A stretch of 64,000 nucleotides of DNA from Microbacteriaceae bacterium (GTDB taxonomy: Bacteria; Actinomycetota; Actinomycetes; Actinomycetales; Microbacteriaceae). The position numbers and the translations under genes were made by a program. This document shows, in pieces, positions 10,610 through 23,549 of this stretch (position 1 is its first letter; every line of letters begins with the position of its first letter). The DNA is taken from NCBI GenBank assembly GCA_009780695.1, contig WQZN01000013.1:1-64000 (forward strand). The letters are read 5' to 3'. The notes below the pieces were generated by a model. The model was not told where the DNA came from. It worked only from the letters and a program-made list of their open reading frames with translations, and did no database searches.

Positions 10610-11566
10610 CTAGAGCTTGCGCAGCAGAACCGACGAGACCGCGTGGTCGCCGCCCTTGCGCAGCACGAGCTTGGCGCGGCTGCGCGTCGGGCGGACGTTC
10701 TGGGTGAGGTTCGGCTCGTTGATCGACTTCCAGATGCCGCGTGCCGTCGACACGGCCTCTTCTTCGCTCAGGCCCGCATAACGGTGGAAGTAGGAGTTCG
10801 GGTCGGCGAATGCGCCGCGCTGCAGCTTGAGGAAGCGGTCGACGTACCACTTCTCGATCGACGCGGTCGCGGCGTCGACGTAGACCGAGAAGTCGAAGAG
10901 GTCGCTGATCGCGAGGTGGCCCGGCTCGGGCGGCTGCAGGACGTTCAAGCCCTCGACGATGAGGATGTCGGGCTGCCGCACGATGATCTGGGCATCCCGC
11001 ACGATGTCGTAGCTCAGGTGCGAGTAGAACGGCGCGCGCACCTCTCTCGCCCCCGACTTCACCTCGGTCACGAAGCGCAGCAGCGCGCGGCGGTCGTAGG
11101 ACTCGGGGAACCCCTTGCGGCGCATCAGGCCGCGGCGCTCGAGCTCGGCGTTCGGGTAGAGGAAGCCGTCGGTCGTGACGAGCTCGACGCGCGGGGTGTC
11201 GGGCCAACGGCGCAGCAGCTCGCGCAGCAGGCGCGAGACGGTCGACTTGCCGACCGCCACCGAGCCGGCGACGCCGATCACGAAGGGGGTGCGCGCGGCG
11301 CGCTCGCCGAGGAAGTCGCTCGTCGCGCGGTGCAGGCGCTGGGTGCCCGCGGCGTAGAGGTTGAGCAGGCGCGAGAGCGGCAGATAGACCTCGTTCACCT
11401 CGCGCAGCGAGAGGACGTCGCCCAGGCCGCGCAGCTGCACGACCTCGGTCTCGGACAGCGGCTGGGGGGTGCTGAGCGCCAATTCCGCCCAGTCGGCGCG
11501 GGAGAGCTCGACGAACGGCGTGCCGGCCCCTGTGGAGACGGCGCCTGTGTCGGTCATGGGCATCAA
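10610..11566 (-). CDS. coaA: Type I pantothenate kinase
   Basis: [25 protein letters not shown]...[29 protein letters not shown]. Confidence 0.96.
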   Translation of the reverse strand: MMPMTDTGAVSTGAGTPFVELSRADWAELALSTPQPLSETEVVQLRGLGDVLSLREVNEVYLPLSRLLNLYAAGTQRLHRATSDFLGERAARTPFVIGVAGSVAVGKSTVSRLLRELLRRWPDTPRVELVTTDGFLYPNAELERRGLMRRKGFPESYDRRALLRFVTEVKSGAREVRAPFYSHLSYDIVRDAQIIVRQPDILIVEGLNVLQPPEPGHLAISDLFDFSVYVDAATASIEKWYVDRFLKLQRGAFADPNSYFHRYAGLSEEEAVSTARGIWKSINEPNLTQNVRPTRSRAKLVLRKGGDHAVSSVLLRKL

Positions 11567-11613
11567 GCCTATGCGAGGAGGCTCTCAGGTGCGGCCCTCA
11601 TAGACTTGCCCGC

Positions 11614-13464
<1,851 letters not shown>

Positions 13465-13472
13465 GCGCTGCC

Positions 13473-13862
13473 GTGATCACGGGCATCGGCGTGGATGTCG
13501 TCGGGCTGGAGCGCTTCGCGCAGCAGCTCGAGGGCACGCCGCGCCTGCGCGAGCGCCTGTTCGCCGAGAGCGAACGCGGGCTGCCCGTGCACTCGCTCGC
13601 GGCGCGCTTCGCCGCGAAGGAGGCGCTCATCAAGGCGCTGGGCCGATCCGACGGCCTGAGCTGGACCGAGATCGAGATCGTGCCGGACGAGCACGGCGAC
13701 CCCGGCTTCCGGCTGCACGGCTCGGCGGCCGAGGCGGTCGCGGGCCACGGCGTGCGACGGCTGCACCTCTCGCTCACGCACGATGCCGGCGTCGCGGTCG
13801 CGTTCGTCGTGGCCGAGGGCGCGCCGAGCGAGCTCGGGACGTTCGGGGTGACGGATGTCTGA
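13473..13862 (+). CDS. acpS: Holo-ACP synthase
   Basis: MITGIGVDVVGLERFAQQL...LAARFAAKEALIKALG. Confidence 0.94.
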   Translation: MITGIGVDVVGLERFAQQLEGTPRLRERLFAESERGLPVHSLAARFAAKEALIKALGRSDGLSWTEIEIVPDEHGDPGFRLHGSAAEAVAGHGVRRLHLSLTHDAGVAVAFVVAEGAPSELGTFGVTDV

Positions 13863-15018
13863 GGCATCCGCGCCTTCGGCATCGTCGGTCGCCGCGCTGC
13901 CCGTCGGCTTCCGCGAAGCCGTCGTCGACCTCGGGGCGATCGAGTCGAACGTGCGCGTGCTGCGCCGCCTGACCGGCACCGAGAACTTCATCGCCGTGGT
14001 GAAGGCGAACGGCTACGGGCACGGGGCGGTGCCCGCGGCGCGGGCGGCGCTCGCCGGCGGCGCGACGCACCTGGGGGTCGCCGCGATCTCCGAGGCGCTC
14101 GAGCTGCGGGCCGCGGGCGTCGACGCCCCGCTCATCGCGTGGCTGCACGACCCCGACGAGCGCTTCGACGAGGCCGTCGCCGCCTCGGTCGCCCTCGGGG
14201 TGTCGAGCGCGGCGCAGCTGAGTGCGGTCGCCGAGGCGGCGCGCCGGGCGGGCGGCGCGGCATCCGTTCACCTCAAGATCGACACCGGTCTCTCGCGCAA
14301 TGGCATGCCGCGCGCGGCATGGACGCGATGCTTCGCCCTCGCGGCGGAGCTGCAGACCGCCGGCCTGCTGCGGGTCGAGGGCGTCTTCACGCATCTGTCC
14401 AACGCCTCGATCGAGGCTGACGCGGCTGCGCTCGTCGAGTTCGACGACGGCGTCGCGCAGGCCCGCGCCGCCGGCCTCGCACCCGTCATGGTGCACGCCG
14501 CCGCCTCGGCCGCCGCGCTGCGCCAGCCCGAGGCGCGCTACAACACCGTGCGGCTCGGCCTCACGATCTACGGGCTCTCGCCGTTCCAGGACCCGCAGGC
14601 GGCCGCCGAGCTGGGGCTGCGACCCGCCATGACCCTGCGGGGGCGCATCGCGAACGTGAAGCGCGTGCCGGCCGGGGCCGGGGTCTCGTACGACTACACG
14701 TACCGCACCGAGCGCGAGACGACACTGGCGCTCGTGCCGTTCGGCTACGGCGACGGCATTCCGCGCGCGGCATCCAATCGCGCGCCGGTCGTGATCGGCG
14801 GGCGGGAGTATCCGATCGCGGGCCGCGTCGCGATGGACCAGTTCGTCGTGGACGTCGGTGACGCCCCCGTCGAGGTCGGCGACCCCGTCGTGCTGTTCGG
14901 CGACCCGGCGGCCGGTGCCGCGCCTGTCGAGGACTGGGCCGCAGCCTGCGACACCATCAACTGGGAGATCGTCACGCGCATCGGCGGTCGGACGGCGAGG
15001 CGGTATGTCGGTGAGTGA
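13855..15018 (+). CDS. alr: Alanine racemase
   Basis: REAVVDLGAIESNVRVLRRLTGTENFIAVVKANGYGHGAV... Confidence 0.96.
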   Translation: MSEASAPSASSVAALPVGFREAVVDLGAIESNVRVLRRLTGTENFIAVVKANGYGHGAVPAARAALAGGATHLGVAAISEALELRAAGVDAPLIAWLHDPDERFDEAVAASVALGVSSAAQLSAVAEAARRAGGAASVHLKIDTGLSRNGMPRAAWTRCFALAAELQTAGLLRVEGVFTHLSNASIEADAAALVEFDDGVAQARAAGLAPVMVHAAASAAALRQPEARYNTVRLGLTIYGLSPFQDPQAAAELGLRPAMTLRGRIANVKRVPAGAGVSYDYTYRTERETTLALVPFGYGDGIPRAASNRAPVVIGGREYPIAGRVAMDQFVVDVGDAPVEVGDPVVLFGDPAAGAAPVEDWAAACDTINWEIVTRIGGRTARRYVGE

Positions 15019-15514
15019 GGGGACGCGTGTCACCCGTGCGCCGCAGCGTGCGGTCGTCGCCGGCACCGACGAGATGGAGGCGCTCGGTCGCGAGCTCGGA
15101 GCCCAGCTGCGCGCGGGCGACCTCGTCGTGCTCACCGGGCCGCTCGGCGCGGGCAAGACCACGCTCACCCGCGGCATCGGCGAGGCGCTCGACGTGCGCG
15201 GGCCGATCACCTCGCCGACCTTCGTGCTCGCGCGCACCCACCCCTCGCTGAGCGGCGGCCCCGAGCTCGTGCACGTGGACGCATACCGCTTGGGGAATGC
15301 GATGGAGCTCGACGACCTCGACATCGACTTCGAGTCATCGGTCGTCGTCGCCGAGTGGGGGCACGGGCTCATCGAGTCCGAGGTCGAGTCGTGGCTCGAG
15401 GTCGTGATCGCGCGGCCCGAGGGGGCCGGCGAGGAGTTCGACCCGTCGGACGCCCCCGAGGAGCCGCGCACCGTGACGATCACGGGCTACGGGCCGAGAT
15501 GGGCTGCGGCATGA
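15005..15514 (+). CDS. tsaE: tRNA t6A biosynthesis ATPase TsaE
   Basis: LVVLTGPLGAGKTTLTRGIGEALDVRGPITSPTFVLARTH; ATG at 15005, overlaps alr end. Confidence 0.93.
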   Translation: MSVSEGTRVTRAPQRAVVAGTDEMEALGRELGAQLRAGDLVVLTGPLGAGKTTLTRGIGEALDVRGPITSPTFVLARTHPSLSGGPELVHVDAYRLGNAMELDDLDIDFESSVVVAEWGHGLIESEVESWLEVVIARPEGAGEEFDPSDAPEEPRTVTITGYGPRWAAA

Positions 15515-16560
15515 GCGCGGCATCCGCGCTGCGCGCCGCCTACGCCGACCGCTTCGCCGCGGTCGCCCTCGCCAACTTCGCGCAGCCGTACCCGTATGCC
15601 GCGCACCACACCACGTCCGGCCCCGACGACCGCGCGCTGCCCGTCGAGCTGCACCCGGCCTTCGCCTCGTCCTACGACTGGCACTCGAGCGTGCACATGC
15701 ACTGGCTCGCGACCCGGCTGCTCGAGTCGGGGGTCGCGTTCTCCGCGGCCGACGCGCTCGCCGGGGCGCTCACGGCGAACCTGAGCGCGGCGAACCTCGC
15801 CGTCGAGGCGGACTATCTGCGGGCGCACCCGCTGTACGAGCGGCCGTACGGCTGGGGGTGGGCGCTCGCGCTCGCCGCGTCCGCCGCCGAGTCGCGCGTG
15901 CCGGTCGTCGCGACGCTCGCGTCGGGCTTCGCGCCGCTGACCGCGGTGCTGTTCGAGAGCGTGTTGCGCTGGGTCGCGCACACGCCGGAACCCGTGCGCC
16001 ACGGCGTGCACAGCAACAGCGCGTTCGCCCTGAGGCATGCACTGCTCGCCGCGCGCGTGCTCGGCCGCGACGACGTCGCCGCGGCGGTGGCGGATGCCGC
16101 GCGCCGCTGGTTCGGCGCCGACCGCGGCTGGCCCTTCGCGTGGGAGCGCAGCGGGCACGACTTCCTCTCGCCCGGCTTCGCCGAGGCCGACCTCATGGCG
16201 GCGGTGCTGGGCGCCGACGAGTTCGCGGAGTGGGCCGACGTGTTCTTCTCGGCGCTCGGCGCCGAGGCGGCCGCGCTGCGGCCGGCGCGGGTGGTCGATG
16301 AGCACGACGGGCAGCAGGTGCACCTGTTCGGGCTCGGGCTCTCGACGGCAGCGGCGGCCGCGCGGGTCGCGGCGGTGCTGCCCGGCGGCACGGAGGCGGG
16401 TTCGGCCGCGGGCCGCGGGCTCGCGGAGCGGCTGGCGGCCGCGGCGCCCCTGCTGCTGCCGGCCGGGCTCGAGGCATCCGTCTCGGACGAGTTCATGTCG
16501 AGCCACTGGCTCGCGACCTTCGCCTGGGACGCGCTCGAGGCCCTCGACGCGCTCGGCTGA
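15511..16560 (+). CDS. DUF2891 family protein
   Basis: YPYAAHHTTSGPDDRALPVELHPAFASSYDWHSSVHMHWLATRLLE; starts ATGA overlapping tsaE stop. Confidence 0.85.
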   Translation: MSAASALRAAYADRFAAVALANFAQPYPYAAHHTTSGPDDRALPVELHPAFASSYDWHSSVHMHWLATRLLESGVAFSAADALAGALTANLSAANLAVEADYLRAHPLYERPYGWGWALALAASAAESRVPVVATLASGFAPLTAVLFESVLRWVAHTPEPVRHGVHSNSAFALRHALLAARVLGRDDVAAAVADAARRWFGADRGWPFAWERSGHDFLSPGFAEADLMAAVLGADEFAEWADVFFSALGAEAAALRPARVVDEHDGQQVHLFGLGLSTAAAAARVAAVLPGGTEAGSAAGRGLAERLAAAAPLLLPAGLEASVSDEFMSSHWLATFAWDALEALDALG

Positions 16561-16564
16561 CCTG

Positions 16565-16621
16565 CCGGTCGTCACTTGTGCACACTGCGGAGGTCGTGGA
16601 CCGTGTGCATCTGACGACCGG
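16565..16621. repeat. Intergenic palindrome family A, copy A1
   Basis: CCGGTCGTCACTTGTGCACAC...GTGTGCATCTGACGACCGG; ends inverted. Confidence 0.85.
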
Positions 16622-16638
16622 GGTGGGGTGCTGAGCGG

Positions 16639-16693
16639 CGGTCGTCACTTGTGCACAGTGCGGGCGCCGTGGACCGTGCGCGAGTGACGACCG
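16639..16693. repeat. Intergenic palindrome family A, copy A2
   Basis: CGGTCGTCACTTGTGCACAGTGC...GTGCGCGAGTGACGACCG; 74 nt from A1 start. Confidence 0.85.
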
Positions 16694-16698
16694 GCGGG

Positions 16699-17583
16699 TC
16701 AGCGCAGACGGAAGCGGACTCGCGCGCCCGGCGCGAGCTGAGCGGCGCAGGCGATCGACGCTTCGGTGAGCACGGCGATCACCGGGTAGCCGCCCGTCAC
16801 CGGGTGGTCGGCGAGGAAGACGAGGGGATGTCCGTCCGCCGGCACCTGCAACGACCCCGTCGCGACGGGCTCGCTCGGCAGCTCGCGCGTGACGGAGCGT
16901 TCGAGCGGCGCAGGGCCCTCGAGCCGCACGCCGACCCGGTCGGAGGCGGGCGCGACCGTGAACTCCCGCGTGCGAAGCAGCGCGATCGCCGCGGGCGCGA
17001 ACCAGTCGTCGCGCGGGCCGAGCAGGGCGTCGAGGACGGCGACGGGAGCCGACGCCCCGGTGCCCCAGGGGGCGGCGACGGCGTCGACCACGGGCTCGCC
17101 GTCGACGAGGTCGCCGATCGGCAGCAGGTCGCCGACCCCGAGCGCGGCCGGCCCGAGACCCGCGAGAGTGTCGGTCGAGCGGCTGCCGAGGACGGCCGGG
17201 ACATCCGCCCCGCCGCGCACCGCGAGGTACGCCCGCAGACCCGTGCTCGGCGCGCCCAACCGCAGCTCGTCGCCGTCGGCGAGCGTGATGAGCTCGTACA
17301 TCGCCGCCCCGCGCGTGCGGCCGTCGCGGGCCGTGACGGTGAGGGGGCAGTACGCGCCGGTGACGGCCACGACCACCGTGCCGCGGGCGCGCACGGCCAA
17401 CGAGCCGAACAGCGCCTCGATCACGGCGGCGTCGGGCGCGTTCGCGACGAGGCGGTTGCCGAGCGCGGCGGATGCCCCGTCCGCCGCTCCCGAGACGCCC
17501 ACGCCCTGGTCGAGCAGCCCGAACCGCCCGCGATCCTGCACGGTCGCGAGCAGGCCGACCCCCGTGACCTCGAGCGCGCTCAT
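16699..17583 (-). CDS. pxpC: 5-oxoprolinase subunit C / biotin-dependent carboxyltransferase family
   Basis: MSALEVTGVGLLATVQDRGRFGLLDQGVGVSGAADGASAALGNRLV. Confidence 0.92.
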   Translation of the reverse strand: MSALEVTGVGLLATVQDRGRFGLLDQGVGVSGAADGASAALGNRLVANAPDAAVIEALFGSLAVRARGTVVVAVTGAYCPLTVTARDGRTRGAAMYELITLADGDELRLGAPSTGLRAYLAVRGGADVPAVLGSRSTDTLAGLGPAALGVGDLLPIGDLVDGEPVVDAVAAPWGTGASAPVAVLDALLGPRDDWFAPAAIALLRTREFTVAPASDRVGVRLEGPAPLERSVTRELPSEPVATGSLQVPADGHPLVFLADHPVTGGYPVIAVLTEASIACAAQLAPGARVRFRLR

Positions 17584-18212
17584 GACCGCCCGGCCTCGAC
17601 GAACCGCACGGCCGAACCGACCGCGAGCAGGGCGGGCGGTGTGCGCTCGGGCGACCACATCGGCACGTCGGTGCGCCCGATGAGCCGCCAGCCGCCCGGC
17701 GACGCGCGCGGATAGACCCCGCTGAACTCGCCCGCGAGCCCCACCGCGCCGGCGGGAACCCGGGTGCGCGGCGTCTCGAGGCGCGGCACGTCGAGCGACG
17801 GCTCATCGCTCACCAGATAGCCGAAGCCCGGGGCGAAGCCGCCGAACGCGCACACCCAGGTGCGGCCGGTGTGGGCCGCGATGAGCCCATCGACAGACAG
17901 CCCGAGCAGCGCTGCCGTCGAGACGAGGTCGGCGCTGTCGTAGACGACCGGGATCTCGACGGGCGCGCCCGAGCGGGGCAGCAGGCCCGGCTCGGGTTCG
18001 ATCGCCGTCACCGCGGCGGCCACGGCCTCGCGGCTCGTCATCGCCGGGTCGAAGCGCAGCATCACGGTGCGGGCCCCGCTTACGGCATCCTCGACCCCGG
18101 GAATCGCCGCGCGCGACAGGGCCGCGCGGCAGCCGACCGCCGCCGCGAGCGAGTCGAACTCGAGCAGGATGCCGCGCTCGCCCGCCCGCAGCACCCGCGG
18201 CGCGGAGCTCAC
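17580..18212 (-). CDS. pxpB: 5-oxoprolinase subunit B (allophanate hydrolase subunit 1 family)
   Basis: VRRAGERGILLEFDSLAAAVGCRAALSR-like region...RTWVCAFGGFAPGFGYLVSDEPSLDVPRLETPRTRVPAGAVGLAGEFSGVYPRASPGGWRLIG; GTG start. Confidence 0.9.
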   Translation of the reverse strand: MSSAPRVLRAGERGILLEFDSLAAAVGCRAALSRAAIPGVEDAVSGARTVMLRFDPAMTSREAVAAAVTAIEPEPGLLPRSGAPVEIPVVYDSADLVSTAALLGLSVDGLIAAHTGRTWVCAFGGFAPGFGYLVSDEPSLDVPRLETPRTRVPAGAVGLAGEFSGVYPRASPGGWRLIGRTDVPMWSPERTPPALLAVGSAVRFVEAGRS

Positions 18213-18967
18213 ACGAAGGCCTTCAGCGCGACGCCGGCCGCTTCGAGCGCCGAGCGCACGCGCCGGGCGATCGCGACGGCGCCGGGGGTGTCGCCGTGCA
18301 CGCACACCGAGCGGGCATCCACCGCGAGCTCGCTGCCGTCGACCGCCGCGACGCGGCCCTCGGTCACGAGCCGGACGACGCGCGCGGCGATCTCGTCGGG
18401 GTCGTGCAGCACCGCGCCGGGCAGGCCGCGCGGCACGAGCGTGCCGTCGGGCCGGAACGCGCGGTCGGCGAAGGTCTCGGCGACGGGCACGAGGCCATGG
18501 GCGGATGCCGCGCGCAGCAGCTCCGAGCCCGGCAGCGCCAGTACCGCGAGCCCCGGGTCGACCGCGGCACAGGCGCGCGCGACCGCGTCGGCCTGCACCG
18601 CGTCGACCACGGCGACGTTGTAGAGCGCGCCGTGCGGCTTGACGTAGCCGACGCGCGTTCCCGCCGCCCGCGCCGCGGCCTGCAGCGCGCCGAGCTGGTG
18701 GACGACATCGGCGAACAGCTCATCGGGCGTGAGGGGAAGCGGGCGCCGGCCGAAGCCGTGCAGGTCGTGGTAGGCGACGTGGGCCCCGACCGCGACGCCG
18801 CGTTCGGCGGCGAGCCGGCAGGTCGCGAGCATGATCTGCGGGTCGCCGGCGTGGAAGCCGCAGGCCACGTTCGCGCTCGTCACGAGCTCGAGCAGGGCGG
18901 CGTCATCGCCCATGGCCCACGCGCCGAAGCCCTCACCGAGGTCGCAGTTCAGGTCGATGGTGGCCAT
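18209..18967 (-). CDS. pxpA: 5-oxoprolinase subunit A (LamB/YcsF family)
   Basis: MATIDLNCDLGEGFGAWAMGDDAALLELVTSANVACGFHAGDPQIM. Confidence 0.96.
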   Translation of the reverse strand: MATIDLNCDLGEGFGAWAMGDDAALLELVTSANVACGFHAGDPQIMLATCRLAAERGVAVGAHVAYHDLHGFGRRPLPLTPDELFADVVHQLGALQAAARAAGTRVGYVKPHGALYNVAVVDAVQADAVARACAAVDPGLAVLALPGSELLRAASAHGLVPVAETFADRAFRPDGTLVPRGLPGAVLHDPDEIAARVVRLVTEGRVAAVDGSELAVDARSVCVHGDTPGAVAIARRVRSALEAAGVALKAFV

Positions 18968-19010
18968 GGCTTCACGCTAGCGGTGCGACGCACGCAGATA
19001 CGCTGGAACC

Positions 19011-19631
19011 ATGCTTCTCGCGATCGACACCTCGGCGGGCTCGTCGGTCGCGGTGGTCGACTTCGAACGCGGCGTGCTGGCCGAGTCGTCCGTCTTCGAC
19101 ACCCGCCGCCACGCCGAGGTCATCGGCCCGCTGATCGCCGACGCGCTCGCCGCGGCGGACATCGAGGTCGACGAGCTCAGCGTGGTCGCCGCCGGCATGG
19201 GCCCCGGCCCGTTCACCGGGCTGCGCGTCGGCATCGCGGCGGCGCGCGTCTTCGCGATCGGCGCAGGCAAGCCCGTCGTCAACCTGGTCAGCCATGACGC
19301 CATCGCGTACCGGGCCTTCCGCGAGGGCCATCGCGGCCCGCTGCTCGTCGTCACCGACGCACGCCGCCGCGAGCTGTTCTGGACCCGCTACGAAGGTGCG
19401 GACGAGGCCGGTCTGCCGCTGCGCACCGCCGGCCCCGGGCTCGCCAAGCCCGATGAGTTGCCGCATCCGGGCATCGAGCGCCTCGACGCGGCATCCGTCT
19501 CGGCCGCCTCGCTCGGCCTGCTCGCCGAGCAGATGTGGCACCACAAACGCGCGTTCGAGCCCGCCGAGGCGCTGTATCTGCGTTCGCCGGATGTCACGCC
19601 CTCGGCCGGCCCGAAGCGGGTGACCGGGTGA
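19011..19631 (+). CDS. tsaB: tRNA t6A biosynthesis protein TsaB
   Basis: [42 protein letters not shown]...[15 protein letters not shown]. Confidence 0.94.
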   Translation: MLLAIDTSAGSSVAVVDFERGVLAESSVFDTRRHAEVIGPLIADALAAADIEVDELSVVAAGMGPGPFTGLRVGIAAARVFAIGAGKPVVNLVSHDAIAYRAFREGHRGPLLVVTDARRRELFWTRYEGADEAGLPLRTAGPGLAKPDELPHPGIERLDAASVSAASLGLLAEQMWHHKRAFEPAEALYLRSPDVTPSAGPKRVTG

Positions 19632-20178
19632 GCGCCGCGGACGCGGCATCCGCCCCCGCGTTCCCCGTGATCGGCGACTGGACCCTGCGCCGCGCGGCCG
19701 GCGACGACCTCGACCAGCTCGTCGCGCTCGAGCGCGTGATCTTCGAGAGCGACGCCTGGCCCGCGAAGCTGTGGCGGTCCGAGCTCGAGAGCCCCTACAC
19801 GTGGTACGTCGCGGTCGTGGCGACCGCGGCCCCCGACGTCGTGCTCGGCTACGCCGGGCTGCTCGCCCTGCCGCGCGCCCACGACGCCGACATCCAGACC
19901 ATCGGCCTCGCCGCCGAGGTGCGCGGCCACGGCCTCGGCCGCGAGCTCATGCGGCAGCTGCACGACGAGGCGCGCCGTCGGGGCGTGCGCGAGATGTTCC
20001 TCGACGTGCGTGTCGACAACCCGGTCGCGCAGGGGCTCTACACCTCGTTCGGCTACCAGGAGATCGGCGTGCGCAAGGGCTACTACCAGCCCGACGACGT
20101 GGACGCGCTGGTCATGCGCCTGACGCTGGAGGGTCTCGACACGCGGCCTTCGGCTGCTACTCGACCAACGGAGGGCCA

Positions 20179-20182
<4 letters not shown>
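19628..20182 (+). CDS. rimI: Ribosomal protein S18-alanine N-acetyltransferase
   Basis: GNAT; GTG start overlapping tsaB stop; between tsaB and tsaD. Confidence 0.92.
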
Positions 20183-21246
<1,064 letters not shown>

Positions 21247-21311
21247 CACCCTTCGGGGGCGCTGGGACGATGGGCGTGCAGCGGGCATTCAGCCCGCACC
21301 GAAGGAGCGTC

Positions 21312-22217
21312 ATGTCCGATCAGCCGAACCCGCCGAGCGAGCCGAACCCGCCCCTCGTGCCGTCCGAGCCGACGACGCCGAACGGCCCCGACGCGCCGGT
21401 CGCACCGCAGCCGCCGTTCGAGCCCGATGCGCCCTCGATCCTGCCGCCCGAGCCCGTGGCTCCGCCGACCCCCGCTGCGCCCGAGCAGCCTGCGTTCGAA
21501 GCGCCTTCCATTCCCGAGCCGCCCGCCGTGCCCGAGCCGCCGGCTGCCCCGGAACCGCCGGCCGCACCTGAGCCGCCCGCTGCCCCGGAGCCCCCGGCCC
21601 CGCCGGTCTTCGAGCCCCCGGTCGCACCGGCTGCGCCCGAGCCGCCGGCCCCGCCCGCCTACGGCGCCCCGCCCGCACCCGCGGCGCCGACGCCGGGCGC
21701 CTACGTGCCCGGTGCGCAGCCGCCCACCCCTCCGGCCCCGCCCGCGCCGCCGGCATCCGGCTTCGGCGCACCGCCCGCCGCACCCTACGCGGCGCCGCAG
21801 TACGCGCCGAGCCAGCCCCCGCAGCCGGCCGCTCCGCAGTACGGCCAGCCGCAGTACGCACCGCCCGTGCCGCCGGTCGGCGCCGCGCCCTACGGCGCCC
21901 CGGGCTACACGAACCCGTACCCCGCCCAGCCGCGCTACAACGCGCTGGCGATCGTCTCGCTCATCGCGTCGGGCGCCGGCGTCGTGTTCCTGCCGCTCAT
22001 CGGGCAGATCGTCGGCATCGTCCTGGGCTTCGTGGGTCTGAACCAGATCAAGCGCACGGGTGAGCGGGGCCGCGGCCTCGCCCTCGCCGGCGTGTGGATC
22101 GGCATCGGATCGCTCGCGCTGGCGGTCATCGCCCTCATCCTGCTGATCGTCGTCGCAGCCTCCTTCGGCGGCATGCACCACGGCACCTACACGTACGGCA
22201 GCTCGTCGTCGATGTGA
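21312..22217 (+). CDS. Proline-rich DUF4190-like membrane protein
   Basis: P/A/E-rich N-terminus then NALAIVSLIASGAGVVFLPLIGQIVGIVLGFVGLNQIKRTGERGRGLALAGVWIG (DUF4190-like two-TM domain). Confidence 0.82.
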   Translation: MSDQPNPPSEPNPPLVPSEPTTPNGPDAPVAPQPPFEPDAPSILPPEPVAPPTPAAPEQPAFEAPSIPEPPAVPEPPAAPEPPAAPEPPAAPEPPAPPVFEPPVAPAAPEPPAPPAYGAPPAPAAPTPGAYVPGAQPPTPPAPPAPPASGFGAPPAAPYAAPQYAPSQPPQPAAPQYGQPQYAPPVPPVGAAPYGAPGYTNPYPAQPRYNALAIVSLIASGAGVVFLPLIGQIVGIVLGFVGLNQIKRTGERGRGLALAGVWIGIGSLALAVIALILLIVVAASFGGMHHGTYTYGSSSSM

Positions 22218-22222
22218 CTCTC

Positions 22223-22268
22223 GTGCATGCGGAAGGCCGGGGCGCGCGCCCCGGCCTTCCGCATGCAC
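22223..22268. terminator. Perfect 46-bp palindrome, probable bidirectional terminator
   Basis: GTGCATGCGGAAGGCCGGGGCGCGCGCCCCGGCCTTCCGCATGCAC is its own reverse complement; lies between convergent genes. Confidence 0.85.
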
Positions 22269-22275
22269 GGACCCG

Positions 22276-23496
22276 CTAGACCCGCTCGGCGAGCAGCGCG
22301 GTGTGGCGGCCCGCGACGCGGGTCAGGATCAGGGTGGCGGATGCCGCGCCCTTGAGCCCCAGCTTCGTCCGCAGCCGCGCGGGGTCGACATCCACCCCGC
22401 GCTTCTTGATCTCGAGCGTGCCGATGCCGCGCCGGCGTAGCTCGGCCCGCAGCTCCTTCTCGTGGAACGGCAGTCGGTCGGTGATGCGGAAGCCCTGGGC
22501 GAACGGGGTGGTCTGCGGGGCATCCGTCGTCAGATAGGCGATGCCGTCGCTGATCATGCGCGCGTCGAGGGTGCGCGCGAGGTCGCCGATGAGGCGGGCG
22601 CGGATGACGGCGCCGTCGGGCTCGTAGAGGTACTCGCCGAGGTCGCCGACGCTCTCATCGGGGGTGTCGGCGGCGGCGGTCAGCTCGTGGGCGCCGTGCG
22701 CGTCGAGCACGAGCGCGGCGCGGTGGATGCCGGGCCGCGCGAGCGCGCCGAACCACAGCACCAGCTCGACCACGGACCCGCCGGCCGAGACCCACTGCGC
22801 CTCGGCCGAGCCCGGGATCAGCTCGCGGTCGAAGCCCGGCCCGAGCTTCACGCCGACGGGCAGGCGTCTCGCGGCGTTGAAAACCCAGTCGAGCGAGGGC
22901 GACCAGTCGTCGCTGTCGGCGAGACGGCGGGTGTCGCTGTGGCCGGCGGTGCGGCGCGCGGGGTCGAGCCAGAGCGCGTCGGCGCGATCGAGCGCGAACG
23001 ACTCGGCGTCGCCCTGCTCGACGACGGCGTCGGGGAACGGGGCGAGGTTGTAGGTCGCGATCGCGGCCGTCACCTCGTCGCGGTCGAGGGCCGTGACCGC
23101 GAGGCCGAGGGCCGCGAGCGCCATCGCGTCGCCGCCGATGCCGCAGCCGAGATCGGCGACGTGCCGGATGCCCGCGTCGCGGTATCTGGCGGCGTGCCGT
23201 GCCGCGACCCTCAGCCGCGTCGCCTGCTCGAGACCGGCCTCGGTGAACAGCATCCGCCCCGCGAAATCGCCGAACTTGCCCTGCGGACCGCCGGCCTTCG
23301 CGCGCAGCTTGGCCTGAGTGAGCACGGCGGCGACGAGGGCGGGGGAGTGCCCGGCCGCCCGCAGCGCGGCGACCGTCTTGACCACGTCGCGCTGCGACTC
23401 GTACGGCGGCAGCGCGTCGAGCAGGGCGAGGCCGGTGGGGCTGAGCAGTTCGATGAGCTCGTCGCGCAGCATGCTCGTCGCCTCCGTCACCGGCAT
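22276..23496 (-). CDS. Class I SAM-dependent methyltransferase with THUMP-like C-terminus
   Basis: IRHVADLGCGIGGDAMALAALGLAVTALDRDEVTAAIATYNL... Confidence 0.85.
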   Translation of the reverse strand: MPVTEATSMLRDELIELLSPTGLALLDALPPYESQRDVVKTVAALRAAGHSPALVAAVLTQAKLRAKAGGPQGKFGDFAGRMLFTEAGLEQATRLRVAARHAARYRDAGIRHVADLGCGIGGDAMALAALGLAVTALDRDEVTAAIATYNLAPFPDAVVEQGDAESFALDRADALWLDPARRTAGHSDTRRLADSDDWSPSLDWVFNAARRLPVGVKLGPGFDRELIPGSAEAQWVSAGGSVVELVLWFGALARPGIHRAALVLDAHGAHELTAAADTPDESVGDLGEYLYEPDGAVIRARLIGDLARTLDARMISDGIAYLTTDAPQTTPFAQGFRITDRLPFHEKELRAELRRRGIGTLEIKKRGVDVDPARLRTKLGLKGAASATLILTRVAGRHTALLAERV

Positions 23497-23503
23497 TCAC
23501 ACT

Positions 23504-23530
23504 TTGGCACTCGCCTTGCAGGAGTGCCAG
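23504..23530. promoter_or_regulatory. CIRCE-like HrcA operator 1
   Basis: TTGGCACTC-N9-GAGTGCCAG. Confidence 0.85.
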
Positions 23531-23549
23531 ACGGGGTTCTAGACTCGGC

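Noticed and set aside
15511-18967. DUF2891 plus pxpABC as a novel pathway
   Set aside because: pxpABC is the established 5-oxoprolinase, on the opposite strand to DUF2891 and separated by the A1/A2 repeats.
21312-21950. Possible tandem DNA repeat or CRISPR-like array in the proline-rich region
   Set aside because: Irregular GCCGCCxxxCCGGAGCC units encode a PEPPAAPEPPA low-complexity segment; no constant repeat/spacer structure.
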